64,000 nt of DNA from Pseudomonas poae (GCF_001439785.1 NZ_JYLI01000008.1:1-64000), one strand, 5' to 3'. Counted from the first letter of the stretch, positions 1 through 14,310 are shown. The notes: generated by a model not told the origin, from the sequence alone. Translations and numbers: made by a program.

Positions 1-62
1 AGCACGAGGTCGGCAGCCTCGCGTTTGAATTCAGGAGTAAAGGAGCGGCGTTGTTTGGTCAT
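1..62 (-). CDS. IS3-family transposase OrfA, N-terminal fragment
   Basis: The ATG is at 62 on the minus strand. The visible residues start MTKQRRSFTPEFKREAADLV, the typical beginning of an IS3 OrfA helix-turn-helix protein that binds the element ends. Only about 20 codons are visible because the window ends here, so it cannot be said whether the transposase is intact. Confidence 0.8.
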   Translation of the reverse strand, partial: MTKQRRSFTPEFKREAADLV

Positions 63-126
63 CTGACACCTCGATCTGGCGAGCATTCTCGCCTAAATGG
101 GTGTCCGGTTTCATTAGACCACTACA
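1..126 (-). mobile_element. IS3-family insertion sequence, 5' end only
   Basis: The minus strand reads from a terminus beginning TGTAGTGGTCTAATG at about position 126 into the start of an IS3-type orfA. The rest of the element lies outside the window. The short inverted-repeat-like end and the orfA start place it in the IS3 family; the exact subgroup is not resolved. It sits about 380 bp beyond the end of gyrB. Confidence 0.75.
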
Positions 127-140
127 TTGCCCACCTACAG

Positions 141-166
141 TGGGTGGGTGGGTGGGTGGGTGGGGT
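141..166 (+). repeat. (TGGG)n tandem tract, possible G-quadruplex
   Basis: Six consecutive TGGG units occur just after the IS3 end. Four or more G3 runs separated by single T loops match the pattern of a very stable parallel G-quadruplex. It lies in the 127-506 gene-free stretch, where apart from the gyrB terminator I see no credible gene. Confidence 0.7.
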
Positions 167-413
167 GTCAGCATTCGGTTTTTTTTATGAATCCGCAAGC
201 GTGTCTCCATAGGCCGCCCATCAGCGGTGATTTTAGGGGTTGATGGGCGATGCTGTTTCGATTGCCATGAATTACCTCGTATCAGATACCCCTTGAATGT
301 CCCAGTTTTTTGCCCTCATAAACACGAGATTCTCCGAACAATCCTTGTAGCTTCGCTACAAGATGCACTCAACAAATACCGCCCAGCCATCCCTAAAGCT
401 CCCAGCCAGAAAG

Positions 414-437
414 AAAAACCCCGGCGCTAAGCCGGGG
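414..437 (-). terminator. Rho-independent terminator after gyrB
   Basis: The perfect stem CCCCGGC/GCCGGGG (419-437) is followed on the minus strand by a T run (the A run at 414-418 on the plus strand). It lies about 70 bp downstream of the gyrB stop and fits the end of the dnaA-dnaN-recF-gyrB transcript. Confidence 0.85.
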
Positions 438-506
438 TAGTGAAGCTTTTTGTCATGACAATAACCTGCCCGAACATGACAATTAACTTGCCCGTCGACA
501 GCCTGA

Positions 507-4032
<3,526 letters not shown>

Positions 4033-4052
4033 CTAGCTTGCGCTGAGCATGA

Positions 4053-5156
4053 TTACAGACGCATCGGCATAACAACGTAAGCCGAGTCGTCGTTATCGGA
4101 TTCTTGCACCAGGGCGCTGCTGTTGGAGTCAGAAAGAATCAGGCGAACCTGTTCGGTGGTCATCACACCCAGCACGTCCAGCAGGTAGCTCACGTTGAAA
4201 CCGATCTCGAGCGAACCGCCGTTGTAATCTACGCCCACTTCTTCTTCCGCTTCTTCCTGCTCAGGGTTGTTGGCCTGGATCTTCAATTGACCGTTGGCCA
4301 ATTGCAGACGGATACCGCGGTACTTCTCGTTCGACAGAATCGCTGTGCGGCTGAATGCTTCACGCAAGGCCTGACGGTCACCGAGCACCAGCTTGTCACC
4401 GCCCTTAGGCAGTACACGCTCATAGTCGGGGAACTTGCCGTCGACCAGCTTGGAGGTAAAGGTGAACTCGCCGGTGGTGGCGCGGATGTGGTGCTGACCG
4501 AGGACGATGCTGACGTTGCCGTCCGGCTCAGTCAGCAGGCGCGCCAGCTCCAGGATACCTTTACGCGGCACGATCACCTGGTGGCGATCGGGCTGACCGA
4601 TATCGGCACGCATCGAGCACATTGCCAGACGGTGGCCGTCGGTGGCCACGGCGCGGATGATGCCTTCCGAGACTTCCAGGAGCATGCCGTTGAGGTAGTA
4701 ACGCACATCCTGCTGAGCCATAGCGAAGCTGGTGCGTTCAATCAAGCGGCGCAGTTTGCTCTGCTCCAGACTGCACGTCAGCGAACCCGGGCCTTCTTCC
4801 ACGGTGGGGAAGTCATTGGCTGGCAACGTCGACAGGGTGAAGCGGCTGCGACCCGCTTTCACCACCAGCTTCTGCTCATCAACCTTGATGTCGATCAGTG
4901 CATCGTTCGGCAGGCTTTTGCAGATGTCCATCAGCTTGCGTGCGGGCACGGTGATCTCGCCAGGTTCGGCAGGCTCTTCAAGCTGCACGCGTCCCACCAG
5001 CTCGACTTCCAGGTCAGTACCCGTCAGGGACAGTTGCTGGCCTTCGACCACCAGCAATACATTGGAGAGCACCGGCAAGGTCTGTCGGCGCTCGACGACG
5101 CCTGCGACCAGTTGCAGGGGTTTCAACAGGGCTTCGCGTTGAATGGTGAAATGCAT
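4053..5156 (-). CDS. dnaN: DNA polymerase III beta sliding clamp
   Basis: Ring-shaped homodimer that tethers Pol III and other polymerases to DNA. The 367-residue protein has the usual length and starts MHFTIQREALLKPLQ, with the typical three repeated clamp folds and the C-terminal VVMPMRL that ends most gammaproteobacterial clamps. It lies 20 bp upstream of recF and 38 bp after dnaA. Confidence 0.98.
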   Translation of the reverse strand: MHFTIQREALLKPLQLVAGVVERRQTLPVLSNVLLVVEGQQLSLTGTDLEVELVGRVQLEEPAEPGEITVPARKLMDICKSLPNDALIDIKVDEQKLVVKAGRSRFTLSTLPANDFPTVEEGPGSLTCSLEQSKLRRLIERTSFAMAQQDVRYYLNGMLLEVSEGIIRAVATDGHRLAMCSMRADIGQPDRHQVIVPRKGILELARLLTEPDGNVSIVLGQHHIRATTGEFTFTSKLVDGKFPDYERVLPKGGDKLVLGDRQALREAFSRTAILSNEKYRGIRLQLANGQLKIQANNPEQEEAEEEVGVDYNGGSLEIGFNVSYLLDVLGVMTTEQVRLILSDSNSSALVQESDNDDSAYVVMPMRL

Positions 5157-5194
5157 GGTCTAGTCCCTTGCCTTAATAAGCTGCGCTGGTGACA

Positions 5195-6715
5195 TCACGT
5201 TGTGAGCGTGCGCAGCAGGTTCTTGTAGTCCTCGCGAATATCCGCGTCGGATTCCTTAAGTTCATTGATCTTTCGGCAGGCGTGCAGGACGGTCGTGTGG
5301 TCGCGACCGCCAAACACATCACCAATTTCCGGGAGGCTGTGGTTGGTCAACTCCTTGGAGAGGGCCATGGCCACCTGACGCGGGCGCGCCACAGAACGCG
5401 AACGTCGCTTGGACAGCAGGTCGGAAATCTTGATCTTGTAGTATTCGGCCACGGTGCGCTGGATGTTATCCACACTCACCAGTTTGTCCTGCAGTGCTAG
5501 CAAGTCTTTCAGGGATTCGCGGATCAACTCAATGGTGATGTCGCGGCCCATGAAGTGCGAGTGCGCAATGACTCGCTTAAGCGCGCCTTCGAGCTCACGC
5601 ACGTTGGAGCGAATACGTTGGGCAATGAAGAACGCCGCGTCGTGGGGCAGATCGACTTTGGCCTGGTCGGCCTTTTTCATCAGGATCGCCACGCGGGTTT
5701 CCAATTCCGGCGGCTCAACCGCAACGGTCAGGCCCCAGCCGAAACGCGACTTCAAGCGTTCTTCCAGACCTTCGATCTCTTTCGGATAACGGTCGCTGGT
5801 CAGGATAACCTGCTGGCCGCCTTCGAGCAGGGCGTTAAAGGTGTGGAAAAACTCTTCCTGTGAACGTTCCTTGCGCGCGAAAAATTGAATGTCATCGATC
5901 AGCAACGCGTCAACGGAGCGATAGAAACGCTTGAACTCGTTGATTGCGTTGAGCTGCAGGGCCTTGACCATATCGGCCACGAAGCGCTCCGAGTGCAGGT
6001 ACACAACCTTGGCATTCGGGTTCTTCTTTAACAGGTGATTGCCCACTGCATGCATCAAGTGGGTCTTACCCAAGCCAACGCCGCCATACAGGAAGAGCGG
6101 GTTGTAGCCGTGCTTGGGATTATCCGCGACCTGCCAGGCGGCCGCGCGGGCCAGTTGGTTGGACTTGCCTTCGACGAAGTTCTCGAAGGTAAAGGTACGG
6201 TTGAGGTAACTGGTGTGCTTGAGCGCACCTTCGACCTGCACGGTGCGCTGTTCGGCGCGTACCGGGGCTTGCTGGGACGCGGCGCCGGCCATTGGGTCGA
6301 AGCTGTCACGAGACGGCTCTTCATTTACAGGCGCATTTTTCTGCGACGCGGGTTTTGACGACGTCTGAGCAACCGGTGCCTGGGAGTTATTAACAGGAGC
6401 GGCCGCAGCCTGAGCCTGCGAGGCGCTCGCCGCAAGCGGAGCATTCGGTGCAGCACGCGCTACGGAGCTGCGTTTGCTGCCTATTAATAAAGAGAGCACG
6501 GGCGCGATACCGTTGCCGTGTTCGTCGAGCAGCTCGAGTACGCGGCCCAGGTACTTTTCGTTGACCCAGTCGAGAACAAAACGATTAGGCGCATAGACAC
6601 GCAACTCGTCGCCTTCGGCTTCGACCTGTAGTGGACGGATCCAGGTGTTGAATTGCTGGGCAGGCAGCTCTTCGCGCAAAAGCTCTACGCACTGCTGCCA
6701 AAGTTCCACTGACAC
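5195..6715 (-). CDS. dnaA: Chromosomal replication initiator DnaA
   Basis: AAA+ initiator that binds DnaA boxes and melts oriC. The 506-residue protein has an N-terminal oligomerisation/DnaB-loading domain (1-75), a low-complexity Ala/Gln-rich linker (about 85-160), an AAA+ domain with Walker A GGVGLGKT at 211-218 and Walker [10 protein letters not shown], and a C-terminal DNA-binding domain with [15 protein letters not shown]. The linker is long, as in other pseudomonads. Upstream lies oriC; DnaA boxes in the upstream DNA suggest autoregulation. Confidence 0.98.
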   Translation of the reverse strand: MSVELWQQCVELLREELPAQQFNTWIRPLQVEAEGDELRVYAPNRFVLDWVNEKYLGRVLELLDEHGNGIAPVLSLLIGSKRSSVARAAPNAPLAASASQAQAAAAPVNNSQAPVAQTSSKPASQKNAPVNEEPSRDSFDPMAGAASQQAPVRAEQRTVQVEGALKHTSYLNRTFTFENFVEGKSNQLARAAAWQVADNPKHGYNPLFLYGGVGLGKTHLMHAVGNHLLKKNPNAKVVYLHSERFVADMVKALQLNAINEFKRFYRSVDALLIDDIQFFARKERSQEEFFHTFNALLEGGQQVILTSDRYPKEIEGLEERLKSRFGWGLTVAVEPPELETRVAILMKKADQAKVDLPHDAAFFIAQRIRSNVRELEGALKRVIAHSHFMGRDITIELIRESLKDLLALQDKLVSVDNIQRTVAEYYKIKISDLLSKRRSRSVARPRQVAMALSKELTNHSLPEIGDVFGGRDHTTVLHACRKINELKESDADIREDYKNLLRTLTT

Positions 6716-7260
6716 GGATATCCCCTAAGTTGAAAGCCGGTGAGGCAAAAACAGCCGCCATTGTAGCGGCCAGCCGCCCACTTATCCACATGTAGGTTGC
6801 TCACAGACAACCCAAAATCAACGCCTTATCGGTAAAAAAGACGACAGATGGTCTGTGCATAAGCTCTGTGGATAAGCGCCCCTGAGCCCGTTGTACAAGT
6901 GGGGGCGAAAGTCTGTGGGTAACTGGCCTGTGGATAAAAGCGCTTTCCACGCACAGCTTATCCGACAGTGCAGCACAGGAAGGACACCGTTTTCCCCTGT
7001 AGTTGTCATCCTCTGTACATCAGGTGAAATATGGCTTTAGGGCACTTATCCACAGACAAGTGCCTGTCTAGCTTTTATAAGCTTTACAGAAAAGCTTTAA
7101 ATAACTTCCTTCTTTATTTTTATATCTATGCCACTGCCCGTCGACGGCGCTCACACAGAAAAGCCCAAACGGGCTGACGAGATCTAATTAAAGGAAAAGC
7201 TGGTTGGAAATTGACCTAGAGCCTTGCTTTCTCTAGAATCGCCGGTCTCTTAAAACGGGG
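6716..7260. other. Chromosomal origin of replication oriC
   Basis: Between the divergent dnaA and rpmH genes lie consensus DnaA boxes TTATCCACA or its complement at 6782-6790, 6867-6875, 6929-6937 and 7046-7054, plus a one-mismatch box at 6914-6922. They are followed by an AT-rich stretch (7071-7130) with AAGCTTT-type repeats that could be the unwinding element. The arrangement and the dnaA-rpmH location match the characterised origin of Pseudomonas. Confidence 0.92.
7211..7239 (+). promoter_or_regulatory. sigma70 promoter of rpmH operon
   Basis: TTGACC (7211-7216) and TAGAAT (7234-7239) are separated by exactly 17 bp and lie about 60 bp upstream of rpmH. This is a near-consensus sigma70 promoter and probably drives rpmH-rnpA-yidD-yidC. 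Confidence 0.8.
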
Positions 7261-7300
7261 GCCATTCCGGCCCGTTGTGGACGAACCAGGTAACAACGCC

Positions 7301-7435
7301 ATGAAACGTACTTTCCAACCAAGCACCATCAAACGCGCCCGCACTCACGGCTTCCGTGCTCGCATGGCTACCAAGAACGGCCGTGCTGTCCTGTCGCGTC
7401 GTCGCGCCAAAGGTCGTGCGCGTCTGGCAGTTTGA
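7301..7435 (+). CDS. rpmH: 50S ribosomal protein L34
   Basis: Very short, highly basic ribosomal protein of 44 residues, starting [18 protein letters not shown] and ending with an Arg/Lys-rich tail, KGRARLAV. It is a component of the large subunit. It is the first gene after oriC and precedes rnpA, as in almost all bacteria. Confidence 0.97.
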   Translation: MKRTFQPSTIKRARTHGFRARMATKNGRAVLSRRRAKGRARLAV

Positions 7436-7448
7436 TAATCCGGTACTG

Positions 7449-7853
7449 GTGGTGAGTCAGGACTTCAGTCGGGAAAAGCGTCTGCTTACCCCCCGGCACT
7501 TCAAGGCAGTCTTTGACTCCCCCACCGGCAAGGTTCCGGGGAAAAATCTCCTGCTCCTTGCGCGTAACAACGATCTTGATCATCCCCGTCTCGGGTTGGT
7601 GATCGGCAAGAAGAGCGTAAAGCTCTCCGTTGAGCGCAATCGCCTCAAGCGTCTGATGCGCGAATCGTTTCGCCTCCACCAGGACACTCTGGTTGGTTGG
7701 GATATTGTTATCGTCGCGCGCAAAGGCTTGGGGGATGTAGAAAACCCCGAATTGATTCAGCATTTCGGCAAGCTATGGAAGCGTCTGGCGCGTACCCACA
7801 AACCAGCACCAGCAGTCGTCGAAACTGTAGGGGTAGACAGCCTTGATGCGTAA
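7449..7853 (+). CDS. rnpA: Ribonuclease P protein component
   Basis: Protein cofactor of RNase P, which matures tRNA 5' ends together with the catalytic RNA. About 134 residues from the GTG at 7449 ([15 protein letters not shown]), the start conserved in pseudomonads; longer upstream starts would overlap rpmH. The RNR signature ([16 protein letters not shown]) is present. It overlaps the start of yidD. Confidence 0.95.
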   Translation: MVSQDFSREKRLLTPRHFKAVFDSPTGKVPGKNLLLLARNNDLDHPRLGLVIGKKSVKLSVERNRLKRLMRESFRLHQDTLVGWDIVIVARKGLGDVENPELIQHFGKLWKRLARTHKPAPAVVETVGVDSLDA

Positions 7854-8091
7854 ACTGGCCATCGTTCCGATCCAGTTTTACCGCTATGCCATTAGTCCTC
7901 TGATGGCCAGCCACTGTCGTTTCTACCCCAGTTGTTCCTGCTACGCGTTAGAGGCCATAGAAAATCATGGTCTTCTGCGCGGTGGCTGGCTGACCTTTCG
8001 TCGTTTAGGTCGCTGTCATCCGTGGAATGCCGGTGGTTATGACCCGGTTCCACCTATCCCTACCTCCCGTTCTTCTTCGATGGCCGAGTAA
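7846..8091 (+). CDS. yidD: Membrane protein insertion efficiency factor YidD
   Basis: Small protein of 81 residues (ATG at 7846, overlapping the rnpA end by 8 bp). The family motif is visible: [20 protein letters not shown] and [15 protein letters not shown] with conserved cysteines. It is thought to assist YidC-dependent insertion of inner-membrane proteins. It lies directly before yidC. Confidence 0.94.
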   Translation: MRKLAIVPIQFYRYAISPLMASHCRFYPSCSCYALEAIENHGLLRGGWLTFRRLGRCHPWNAGGYDPVPPIPTSRSSSMAE

Positions 8092-8093
8092 TC

Positions 8094-9776
8094 ATGGATA
8101 TTAAACGCACGATCCTGATCGTCGCCCTGGCAATCGTGTCCTACGTCATGGTCCTTAAGTGGAACCAGGACTATGGCCAGGCTGCCCTGCCGACTCAGAA
8201 TGTTGCTACCAATCAGGCTGCGCCGGCTATTCCGGACACCCCGCTGGGTAACAATGCGTCCGCGAGTGCCGATGTTCCCAGCGCGAATGGCGAGACCGCC
8301 GCACCTCTAGAAACGCCAGTGGTCACCAACAAAGACCTCATCCACGTGAAAACGGATGTGCTCGACCTGGCTATCGACCCACAAGGTGGTGATATCGCGC
8401 AGTTGAAACTGCCGCTGTATCCACGTCGCCAAGACCATCCGGAAGTGCCGTTCCAACTGTTCGATAACGGTGGTGAACGTACCTATCTGGCACAAAGCGG
8501 CCTGACCGGTACCAACGGTCCGGATGCACGTGCTACCGGTCGTCCGGTTTATTCGACCGAACAGAAGAGTTATCAACTGGCCGAGGGCCAGAATCAGTTG
8601 AATGTCGATCTGAAATTCAGCCTCGACGGCGTCAACTACATCAAGCGCTTCAGCTTTACCCGCGGTCTGTATGACTTGAAGGTCACTTACCTGATCGACA
8701 ACGAAAGTGCCAAACCGTGGACCGGCAACCTGTTTGCCCAGCTCAAGCGTGATGGCAGCTCCGATCCTTCTTCCAGCACCGCCACCGGCACCGCGACATA
8801 CCTGGGCGCAGCCCTGTGGACAAGTGGTGAGCCGTACAAAAAAGTGTCGATGAAAGATATCGACAAGGGCGCGCTGAAAGAAAACGTCCAGGGTGGCTGG
8901 GTAGCCTGGCTGCAACACTACTTTGTGACCGCCTGGATCCCGAACAAGGCTGAAGCCAACCTGGTTCAGACGCGCAAGGACAGTCAGGGCAATTACATCA
9001 TCGGCTTTACCGGCCCGGCGTTGACCGTGGCGCCAGGTGCCAAGGCTGAAACCAGCGCTACCCTGTACGCCGGTCCGAAAAGCCAGGCTGTGCTCAAAGA
9101 GTTGTCCCCAGGGCTGGAACTGACGGTGGACTACGGCATCCTGTGGTTCATTGCTCAGCCGATTTTCTGGCTGCTGCAACATATCCACAGCATTGTGGGT
9201 AACTGGGGCTTCTCGATCATCTTCCTGACCATGCTGATCAAAGGGATCTTCTTCCCTCTGTCGGCCGCCAGCTACAAGTCGATGGCGCGCATGCGTGCCG
9301 TGGCGCCGAAGCTGGCTGCTCTGAAAGAGCAACATGGTGATGACCGGCAGAAAATGTCGCAGGCCATGATGGAGCTGTACAAGAAAGAGAAGATCAACCC
9401 GCTGGGTGGATGCTTGCCGATTCTTGTGCAGATGCCAGTATTCCTGTCGCTGTATTGGGTGCTCCTGGAAAGCGTCGAAATGCGTCAGGCGCCGTTCATA
9501 CTGTGGATAACCGACCTGTCGATCAAAGACCCGTTCTTTATCCTGCCGATCATCATGGGCGCGACCATGTTCATCCAGCAGCGCTTGAACCCGACACCGC
9601 CGGACCCGATGCAGGCCAAGGTCATGAAAATGATGCCAATCATCTTCACCTTCTTCTTCCTGTGGTTCCCGGCTGGTCTGGTGCTGTACTGGGTGGTCAA
9701 CAACGTGTTGTCGATCTCTCAACAGTGGTACATCACACGTAAAATCGAAGCGGCTACCAAAAAAGCCGAAGCGTAA
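8094..9776 (+). CDS. yidC: Membrane protein insertase YidC
   Basis: Inner-membrane insertase that works alone or with SecYEG. The 560-residue protein has an N-terminal transmembrane anchor (about 5-22), a large periplasmic beta-super-sandwich domain and, from about residue 350, the conserved Oxa1-like five-helix core with WGFSIIFLTMLIKGIFF and NPLGGCLPILVQMPVF. It follows yidD by 2 bp and ends 25 bp before a terminator. Confidence 0.98.
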   Translation: MDIKRTILIVALAIVSYVMVLKWNQDYGQAALPTQNVATNQAAPAIPDTPLGNNASASADVPSANGETAAPLETPVVTNKDLIHVKTDVLDLAIDPQGGDIAQLKLPLYPRRQDHPEVPFQLFDNGGERTYLAQSGLTGTNGPDARATGRPVYSTEQKSYQLAEGQNQLNVDLKFSLDGVNYIKRFSFTRGLYDLKVTYLIDNESAKPWTGNLFAQLKRDGSSDPSSSTATGTATYLGAALWTSGEPYKKVSMKDIDKGALKENVQGGWVAWLQHYFVTAWIPNKAEANLVQTRKDSQGNYIIGFTGPALTVAPGAKAETSATLYAGPKSQAVLKELSPGLELTVDYGILWFIAQPIFWLLQHIHSIVGNWGFSIIFLTMLIKGIFFPLSAASYKSMARMRAVAPKLAALKEQHGDDRQKMSQAMMELYKKEKINPLGGCLPILVQMPVFLSLYWVLLESVEMRQAPFILWITDLSIKDPFFILPIIMGATMFIQQRLNPTPPDPMQAKVMKMMPIIFTFFFLWFPAGLVLYWVVNNVLSISQQWYITRKIEAATKKAEA

Positions 9777-9801
9777 TTTACTCTGTGGGTAACCACTCAA
9801 G

Positions 9802-9823
9802 ACGCCCCCTAGTGGGGCGTTTT
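9802..9823 (+). terminator. Rho-independent terminator after yidC
   Basis: The stem ACGCCCC/GGGGCGT with a short loop is followed by TTTT. It lies between yidC and mnmE and could end or attenuate the rpmH-yidC transcript. Confidence 0.8.
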
Positions 9824-9855
9824 GCTTTCCGTCATTTTTATCCTGGAACCTGCTG

Positions 9856-11226
9856 ATGAGCGCTCCTCGTGAAACCATCGCTGCCGTTGCGACCGCTCAA
9901 GGTCGAGGCGGTGTCGGTATCGTTCGAATTTCCGGGCCGCTTGCCGGCAGGGCGGCGCAGCTAATCAGTGGCCGCGAGCTGAAACCGCGCTATGCCCATT
10001 ACGGTCCGTTTCTTGACGCTGACAAAAGCGTCCTCGATGAAGGCCTGGCGCTCTACTTCCCGGGGCCCAACTCATTCACTGGTGAAGATGTCCTGGAGCT
10101 GCAAGGACACGGCGGTCCGGTGGTACTGGATATGCTGCTGCAACGTTGCCTGCAGCTGGGTTGCCGTCTGGCTCGCCCGGGCGAGTTCAGCGAACGTGCA
10201 TTTCTCAATGACAAGCTTGACCTGGCCCAGGCTGAAGCGATTGCCGACCTGATAGAGGCCAGTTCCGCACAAGCTGCGCGGAACGCCTTGCGCTCGCTGC
10301 AGGGCGCTTTCTCCCTGCGTGTGCATAACTTGACCGAGCAACTGATCAGCCTGCGTATCTACGTTGAGGCAGCGATTGATTTTCCTGAAGAAGAAATCGA
10401 CTTCCTTGCCGACGGCCACGTTCTGGCGATGCTGGATAAAGTGCGTGACGAGTTATCCACAGTATTGCGCGAAGCCGGGCAGGGCGCCTTGCTGCGCGAC
10501 GGCATGACGGTGGTTATTGCCGGGCGTCCCAATGCCGGTAAGTCGAGCCTGCTCAATGCACTCGCAGGGCGTGAAGCTGCCATCGTCACCGAGATTGCCG
10601 GTACTACGCGGGATATCCTGCGCGAACATATCCACATCGATGGGATGCCATTGCATGTGGTGGATACTGCCGGGCTGCGCGACACCGACGACCAGGTGGA
10701 AAAGATCGGTGTGGAACGGGCGCTCAAGGCGATCGGCGAAGCGGACCGCGTGTTGCTGGTCGTGGATGCCACCGCACCGGAGGCTGTGGATCCTTTTGCC
10801 TTGTGGCCCGAATTCCTCGAGCAACGGCCGGACCCGGCCAAGGTCACCTTGATCCGGAACAAGGCGGATCTCACGGGCGAAGCCATTGCAATGGAGACCA
10901 GCGCGGATGGCCGCGTCACCATAAGCTTGAGTGCAAAGTCATCGGGTGCTGGCCTGGAACTGCTGCGTGATCACCTCAAAGCCTGCATGGGCTACGAACA
11001 GACCTCGGAAAGCAGCTTCAGCGCGCGCCGCAGGCATCTGGAGGCGCTGCGCCATGCCAGCGCGGCGTTGGAGCACGGCCGGGCACAGCTGACTCTGGCA
11101 GGCGCCGGTGAGCTGTTGGCGGAGGACTTGCGTCAAGCGCAGCAGCTGTTGGGTGAGATCACCGGCGCCTTCAGCTCAGATGACTTACTCGGACGGATCT
11201 TCTCCAGCTTTTGCATCGGTAAATAA
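9856..11226 (+). CDS. mnmE: tRNA modification GTPase MnmE
   Basis: GTPase that with MnmG installs the cmnm5 group on wobble uridine 34 of certain tRNAs. The 456 residues comprise a formyl-THF-binding N-terminal domain, a helical domain and an inserted G domain with P-loop GRPNAGKSS (about 223-231), DTAGLRD and NKAD. It ends with the conserved catalytic CIGK tetrapeptide. Its partner mnmG is the next gene. Confidence 0.98.
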   Translation: MSAPRETIAAVATAQGRGGVGIVRISGPLAGRAAQLISGRELKPRYAHYGPFLDADKSVLDEGLALYFPGPNSFTGEDVLELQGHGGPVVLDMLLQRCLQLGCRLARPGEFSERAFLNDKLDLAQAEAIADLIEASSAQAARNALRSLQGAFSLRVHNLTEQLISLRIYVEAAIDFPEEEIDFLADGHVLAMLDKVRDELSTVLREAGQGALLRDGMTVVIAGRPNAGKSSLLNALAGREAAIVTEIAGTTRDILREHIHIDGMPLHVVDTAGLRDTDDQVEKIGVERALKAIGEADRVLLVVDATAPEAVDPFALWPEFLEQRPDPAKVTLIRNKADLTGEAIAMETSADGRVTISLSAKSSGAGLELLRDHLKACMGYEQTSESSFSARRRHLEALRHASAALEHGRAQLTLAGAGELLAEDLRQAQQLLGEITGAFSSDDLLGRIFSSFCIGK

Positions 11227-11773
11227 ACCGTCCACCGATTCCAGACAGGCCATTCGCGCCTGTCTGCTTCGCTCGTTTCAGAGCACGCCCTATCAAAATC
11301 TGAATTTTTTATCGATGAGCACGGCATTTTCGTGGGCGCTATTTGCGCTTCGAGGTGCATTTCTGTGGATTAAGCCCTGTGAATAACCGGCCCTGTGCCC
11401 AGTTGATAACAGGGCTCAAAAGCTGATGACAAACTCCTCTGTGGATAACCAACTGTTTAATCCACAGGCTTAGCGCAGTTATCCAAGGGCCTCATTGGCA
11501 CATGACCACAGACTTTTGAATCGCTGTACACATTGTAAATAGAGGTCTGTAGCGATCTATCCACAGAAAACAGGCTCAGTAGAAATAAACATAAAAACAA
11601 AGATTTAATAAATTTCTCTCTTTTAATTTCTATTGTCCGTGATTCATCCACAGCTGGTTAAATTTTGTGCAAAGGGTTCTTTAGGGAAGGCTAAGTCCCT
11701 ATACTTGCCGCCAAGCTCGAAAACTCTTTTAACCAACAATTCCTGATTACCTACATAAGCAGGCACGAGGTGC
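11227..11773. other. mnmE-mnmG intergenic region with DnaA-box cluster and AT-rich stretch
   Basis: This 547-bp gene-free stretch contains a consensus DnaA box (TGTGGATAA at 11440-11448), several one-mismatch boxes (TGTGAATAA at 11378-11386, CTATCCACA at 11557-11565, and others near 11364, 11457 and 11643) and an AT-rich run at 11578-11640. It resembles a second origin-like sequence. I recall that a second putative origin has been discussed for Pseudomonas, but activity here is inference. Confidence 0.55.
11677..11705 (+). promoter_or_regulatory. Probable sigma70 promoter of mnmG
   Basis: TATACT at 11700-11705 is a strong -10 element; TTCTTT 17 bp upstream is a weak -35. It lies about 70 bp before the mnmG start and downstream of the DnaA-box cluster. 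Confidence 0.5.
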
Positions 11774-13669
11774 GTGGTGGATTTCCCTTCCCGTTTTGAA
11801 GTGATCGTCATCGGCGGCGGTCATGCCGGTACCGAGGCAGCACTGGCGTCAGCACGCATGGGCGTTAAAACCCTGCTGCTCACGCACAACGTGGAAACCC
11901 TCGGTGCCATGAGTTGCAACCCCGCCATTGGCGGCATCGGCAAAAGCCATCTGGTCAAGGAAATCGATGCCCTTGGCGGCGTCATGGCCATGGCTACCGA
12001 CAAGGGTGGTATTCAATTTCGCGTGCTCAACAGCCGCAAGGGCCCGGCGGTGCGTGCCACCCGGGCGCAGGCTGACCGCATCCTGTACAAGGCGGCAGTA
12101 CGTGAAACCCTAGAAAACCAGCCGAACCTGTGGATATTTCAACAGGCGGCCGATGATCTGATCGTCGAACAGGACGTGGTGAAAGGCGTTGTTACCCAAA
12201 TGGGTCTGCGTTTCTTCGCAGAATCGGTGGTACTGACCACCGGCACGTTCCTTGGCGGACTTATCCACATCGGCATGCAGAACTATTCCGGTGGGCGCGC
12301 GGGTGATCCGCCCTCGATTGCCCTGGCTAAACGTCTGCGTGAATTGCCGCTGCGCGTCGGTCGCCTGAAAACCGGGACCCCGCCGCGTATCGACGGGCGT
12401 TCCGTGGATTTTTCGGTGATGACAGAGCAGGCCGGTGATACCCCGATCCCGGTGATGTCGTTCATGGGTTCCAAGGCGCAGCACCCGAAACAGGTGAGCT
12501 GCTGGATCACTCACACCAATGCGCGCACCCACGAAATAATCGCGGCCAACCTGGATCGCTCGCCGATGTACTCCGGCGTGATCGAAGGCATCGGCCCGCG
12601 GTATTGCCCGTCGATCGAAGACAAGATCCACCGCTTTGCCGACAAGGAAAGCCACCAGGTCTTCATCGAGCCCGAAGGCTTGACCACCCACGAGCTGTAC
12701 CCGAACGGGATTTCCACCTCCCTGCCGTTCGACGTGCAAATCCAGATCGTGCAGTCGATTCGCGGCATGGAAAACGCACACATCGTGCGCCCGGGCTACG
12801 CCATCGAGTACGACTACTTCGACCCGCGTGACCTGAAATACAGCTTGGAAACCAAAGTCATTGGCGGTCTGTTTTTCGCTGGGCAAATCAACGGCACCAC
12901 CGGTTACGAAGAAGCCGGCGCCCAGGGTTTGCTGGCCGGGACCAACGCGGCACTGCGTGCGCAGGGCAAAGACAGCTGGTGCCCGCGTCGCGATGAGGCG
13001 TATATCGGTGTGCTGGTTGACGACCTGATTACCTTGGGCACTCAGGAACCGTACCGGATGTTCACCTCCCGGGCTGAATACCGTCTGATCCTGCGTGAAG
13101 ACAATGCAGACCTGCGCCTGACTGAAAAAGGCCGCGAGCTGGGCTTGGTCGATGATGCGCGTTGGGCCGCGTTCTGCAAAAAACGCGAAAGCATTGCGCT
13201 CGAAGAACAACGTTTGAAAAGCACCTGGGTTCGCCCGGGCACCGAGCAGGGCGATGCGATTGCCGAAAAATTCGGCACGCCGCTGACCCATGAGTACAAC
13301 TTGCTCAACCTGCTGTCGCGTCCGGAAATCGACTACGCAGGCTTGGTCGAAGTGACCGGCCAGGGCGCAGAAGACCCGCAGGTCGCCGAGCAGGTCGAGA
13401 TCAAGACCAAGTACGCCGGCTACATCGATCGCCAGCAGGACGAAATCGCTCGCCTGCGCGCCAGTGAGAACACCAAACTGCCTGTGGATATCGACTACAC
13501 CGGGATTTCCGGGCTGTCCAAGGAAATTCAGGGCAAGTTGGGGATAACTCGGCCGGAAACCCTGGGGCAGGCGTCACGCATTCCTGGTGTCACTCCGGCA
13601 GCCATTTCGCTGTTGATGATTCATTTGAAAAAACGCGGCGCGGGCCGTCAGTTGGAGCAAAGCGCTTGA
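11774..13669 (+). CDS. mnmG: tRNA modification FAD enzyme MnmG (GidA)
   Basis: FAD- and NADH-dependent partner of MnmE in wobble uridine 34 modification. The 631-residue protein starts at a GTG ([16 protein letters not shown]), has the dinucleotide-binding motif [12 protein letters not shown] near residue 14, and the family signatures NPAIGGIGK and [10 protein letters not shown]. The rsmG start overlaps its stop codon. Confidence 0.98.
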   Translation: MVDFPSRFEVIVIGGGHAGTEAALASARMGVKTLLLTHNVETLGAMSCNPAIGGIGKSHLVKEIDALGGVMAMATDKGGIQFRVLNSRKGPAVRATRAQADRILYKAAVRETLENQPNLWIFQQAADDLIVEQDVVKGVVTQMGLRFFAESVVLTTGTFLGGLIHIGMQNYSGGRAGDPPSIALAKRLRELPLRVGRLKTGTPPRIDGRSVDFSVMTEQAGDTPIPVMSFMGSKAQHPKQVSCWITHTNARTHEIIAANLDRSPMYSGVIEGIGPRYCPSIEDKIHRFADKESHQVFIEPEGLTTHELYPNGISTSLPFDVQIQIVQSIRGMENAHIVRPGYAIEYDYFDPRDLKYSLETKVIGGLFFAGQINGTTGYEEAGAQGLLAGTNAALRAQGKDSWCPRRDEAYIGVLVDDLITLGTQEPYRMFTSRAEYRLILREDNADLRLTEKGRELGLVDDARWAAFCKKRESIALEEQRLKSTWVRPGTEQGDAIAEKFGTPLTHEYNLLNLLSRPEIDYAGLVEVTGQGAEDPQVAEQVEIKTKYAGYIDRQQDEIARLRASENTKLPVDIDYTGISGLSKEIQGKLGITRPETLGQASRIPGVTPAAISLLMIHLKKRGAGRQLEQSA

Positions 13670-14310
13670 GTTCGTTGGTCACCTCGCAACACGCCGAAGA
13701 GTTATCCACAGGTGCACGCCAGTTGGGCGTTGACCTGACCCAGGCCCAGCACGACTTGCTGCTGGGCTACCTGGCCCTGTTGATCAAATGGAACAAGGCG
13801 TACAACCTCACAGCGGTACGTGATCCCGACGAGATGGTGTCGCGTCATTTGCTCGACAGTCTGAGCGTGATGCCATTCATCGAAAACGGACGCTGGCTCG
13901 ACGTAGGCAGTGGCGGCGGCATGCCCGGCATTCCGCTGGCCATCCTGTTTCCCGAGTCGCAGGTCACCTGCCTGGACAGCAACGGCAAGAAGACCCGCTT
14001 CCTCACTCAGGTCAAACTCGAACTCAAGTTGGACAACCTCCAGGTTATCCACAGCCGCGTCGAAGCCTTCACGCCTGAACAGCCATTCAACGGAATTGTT
14101 TCCCGGGCGTTCAGCAGCATGGAGAACTTCAGCAACTGGACCCGCCATCTGGGCGACGTCGATACGCGCTGGCTGGCAATGAAGGGCGTCCATCCAAGCG
14201 ATGAGCTGTTAGCATTGCCGGCGGACTTCCACCTCGATAGCGAACACGCCTTGGCCGTACCCGGTTGCCAAGGCCAACGCCATCTGCTGATACTGCGCCG
14301 CACGGCATGA
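13666..14310 (+). CDS. rsmG: 16S rRNA m7G527 methyltransferase RsmG (GidB)
   Basis: SAM-dependent methyltransferase that modifies G527 of 16S rRNA; loss gives low-level streptomycin resistance in other bacteria. It has 214 residues with SAM motif [15 protein letters not shown] and the family residues RHLLDSLSV. It begins with TTG overlapping the mnmG stop by 4 bp, which indicates translational coupling. Confidence 0.95.
   Translation: MSSLVTSQHAEELSTGARQLGVDLTQAQHDLLLGYLALLIKWNKAYNLTAVRDPDEMVSRHLLDSLSVMPFIENGRWLDVGSGGGMPGIPLAILFPESQVTCLDSNGKKTRFLTQVKLELKLDNLQVIHSRVEAFTPEQPFNGIVSRAFSSMENFSNWTRHLGDVDTRWLAMKGVHPSDELLALPADFHLDSEHALAVPGCQGQRHLLILRRTA

Noticed and set aside
227-430. 67-codon plus-strand reading frame after the IS3 end
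   Set aside because: No family motif, and its 3' end runs into the gyrB terminator hairpin.
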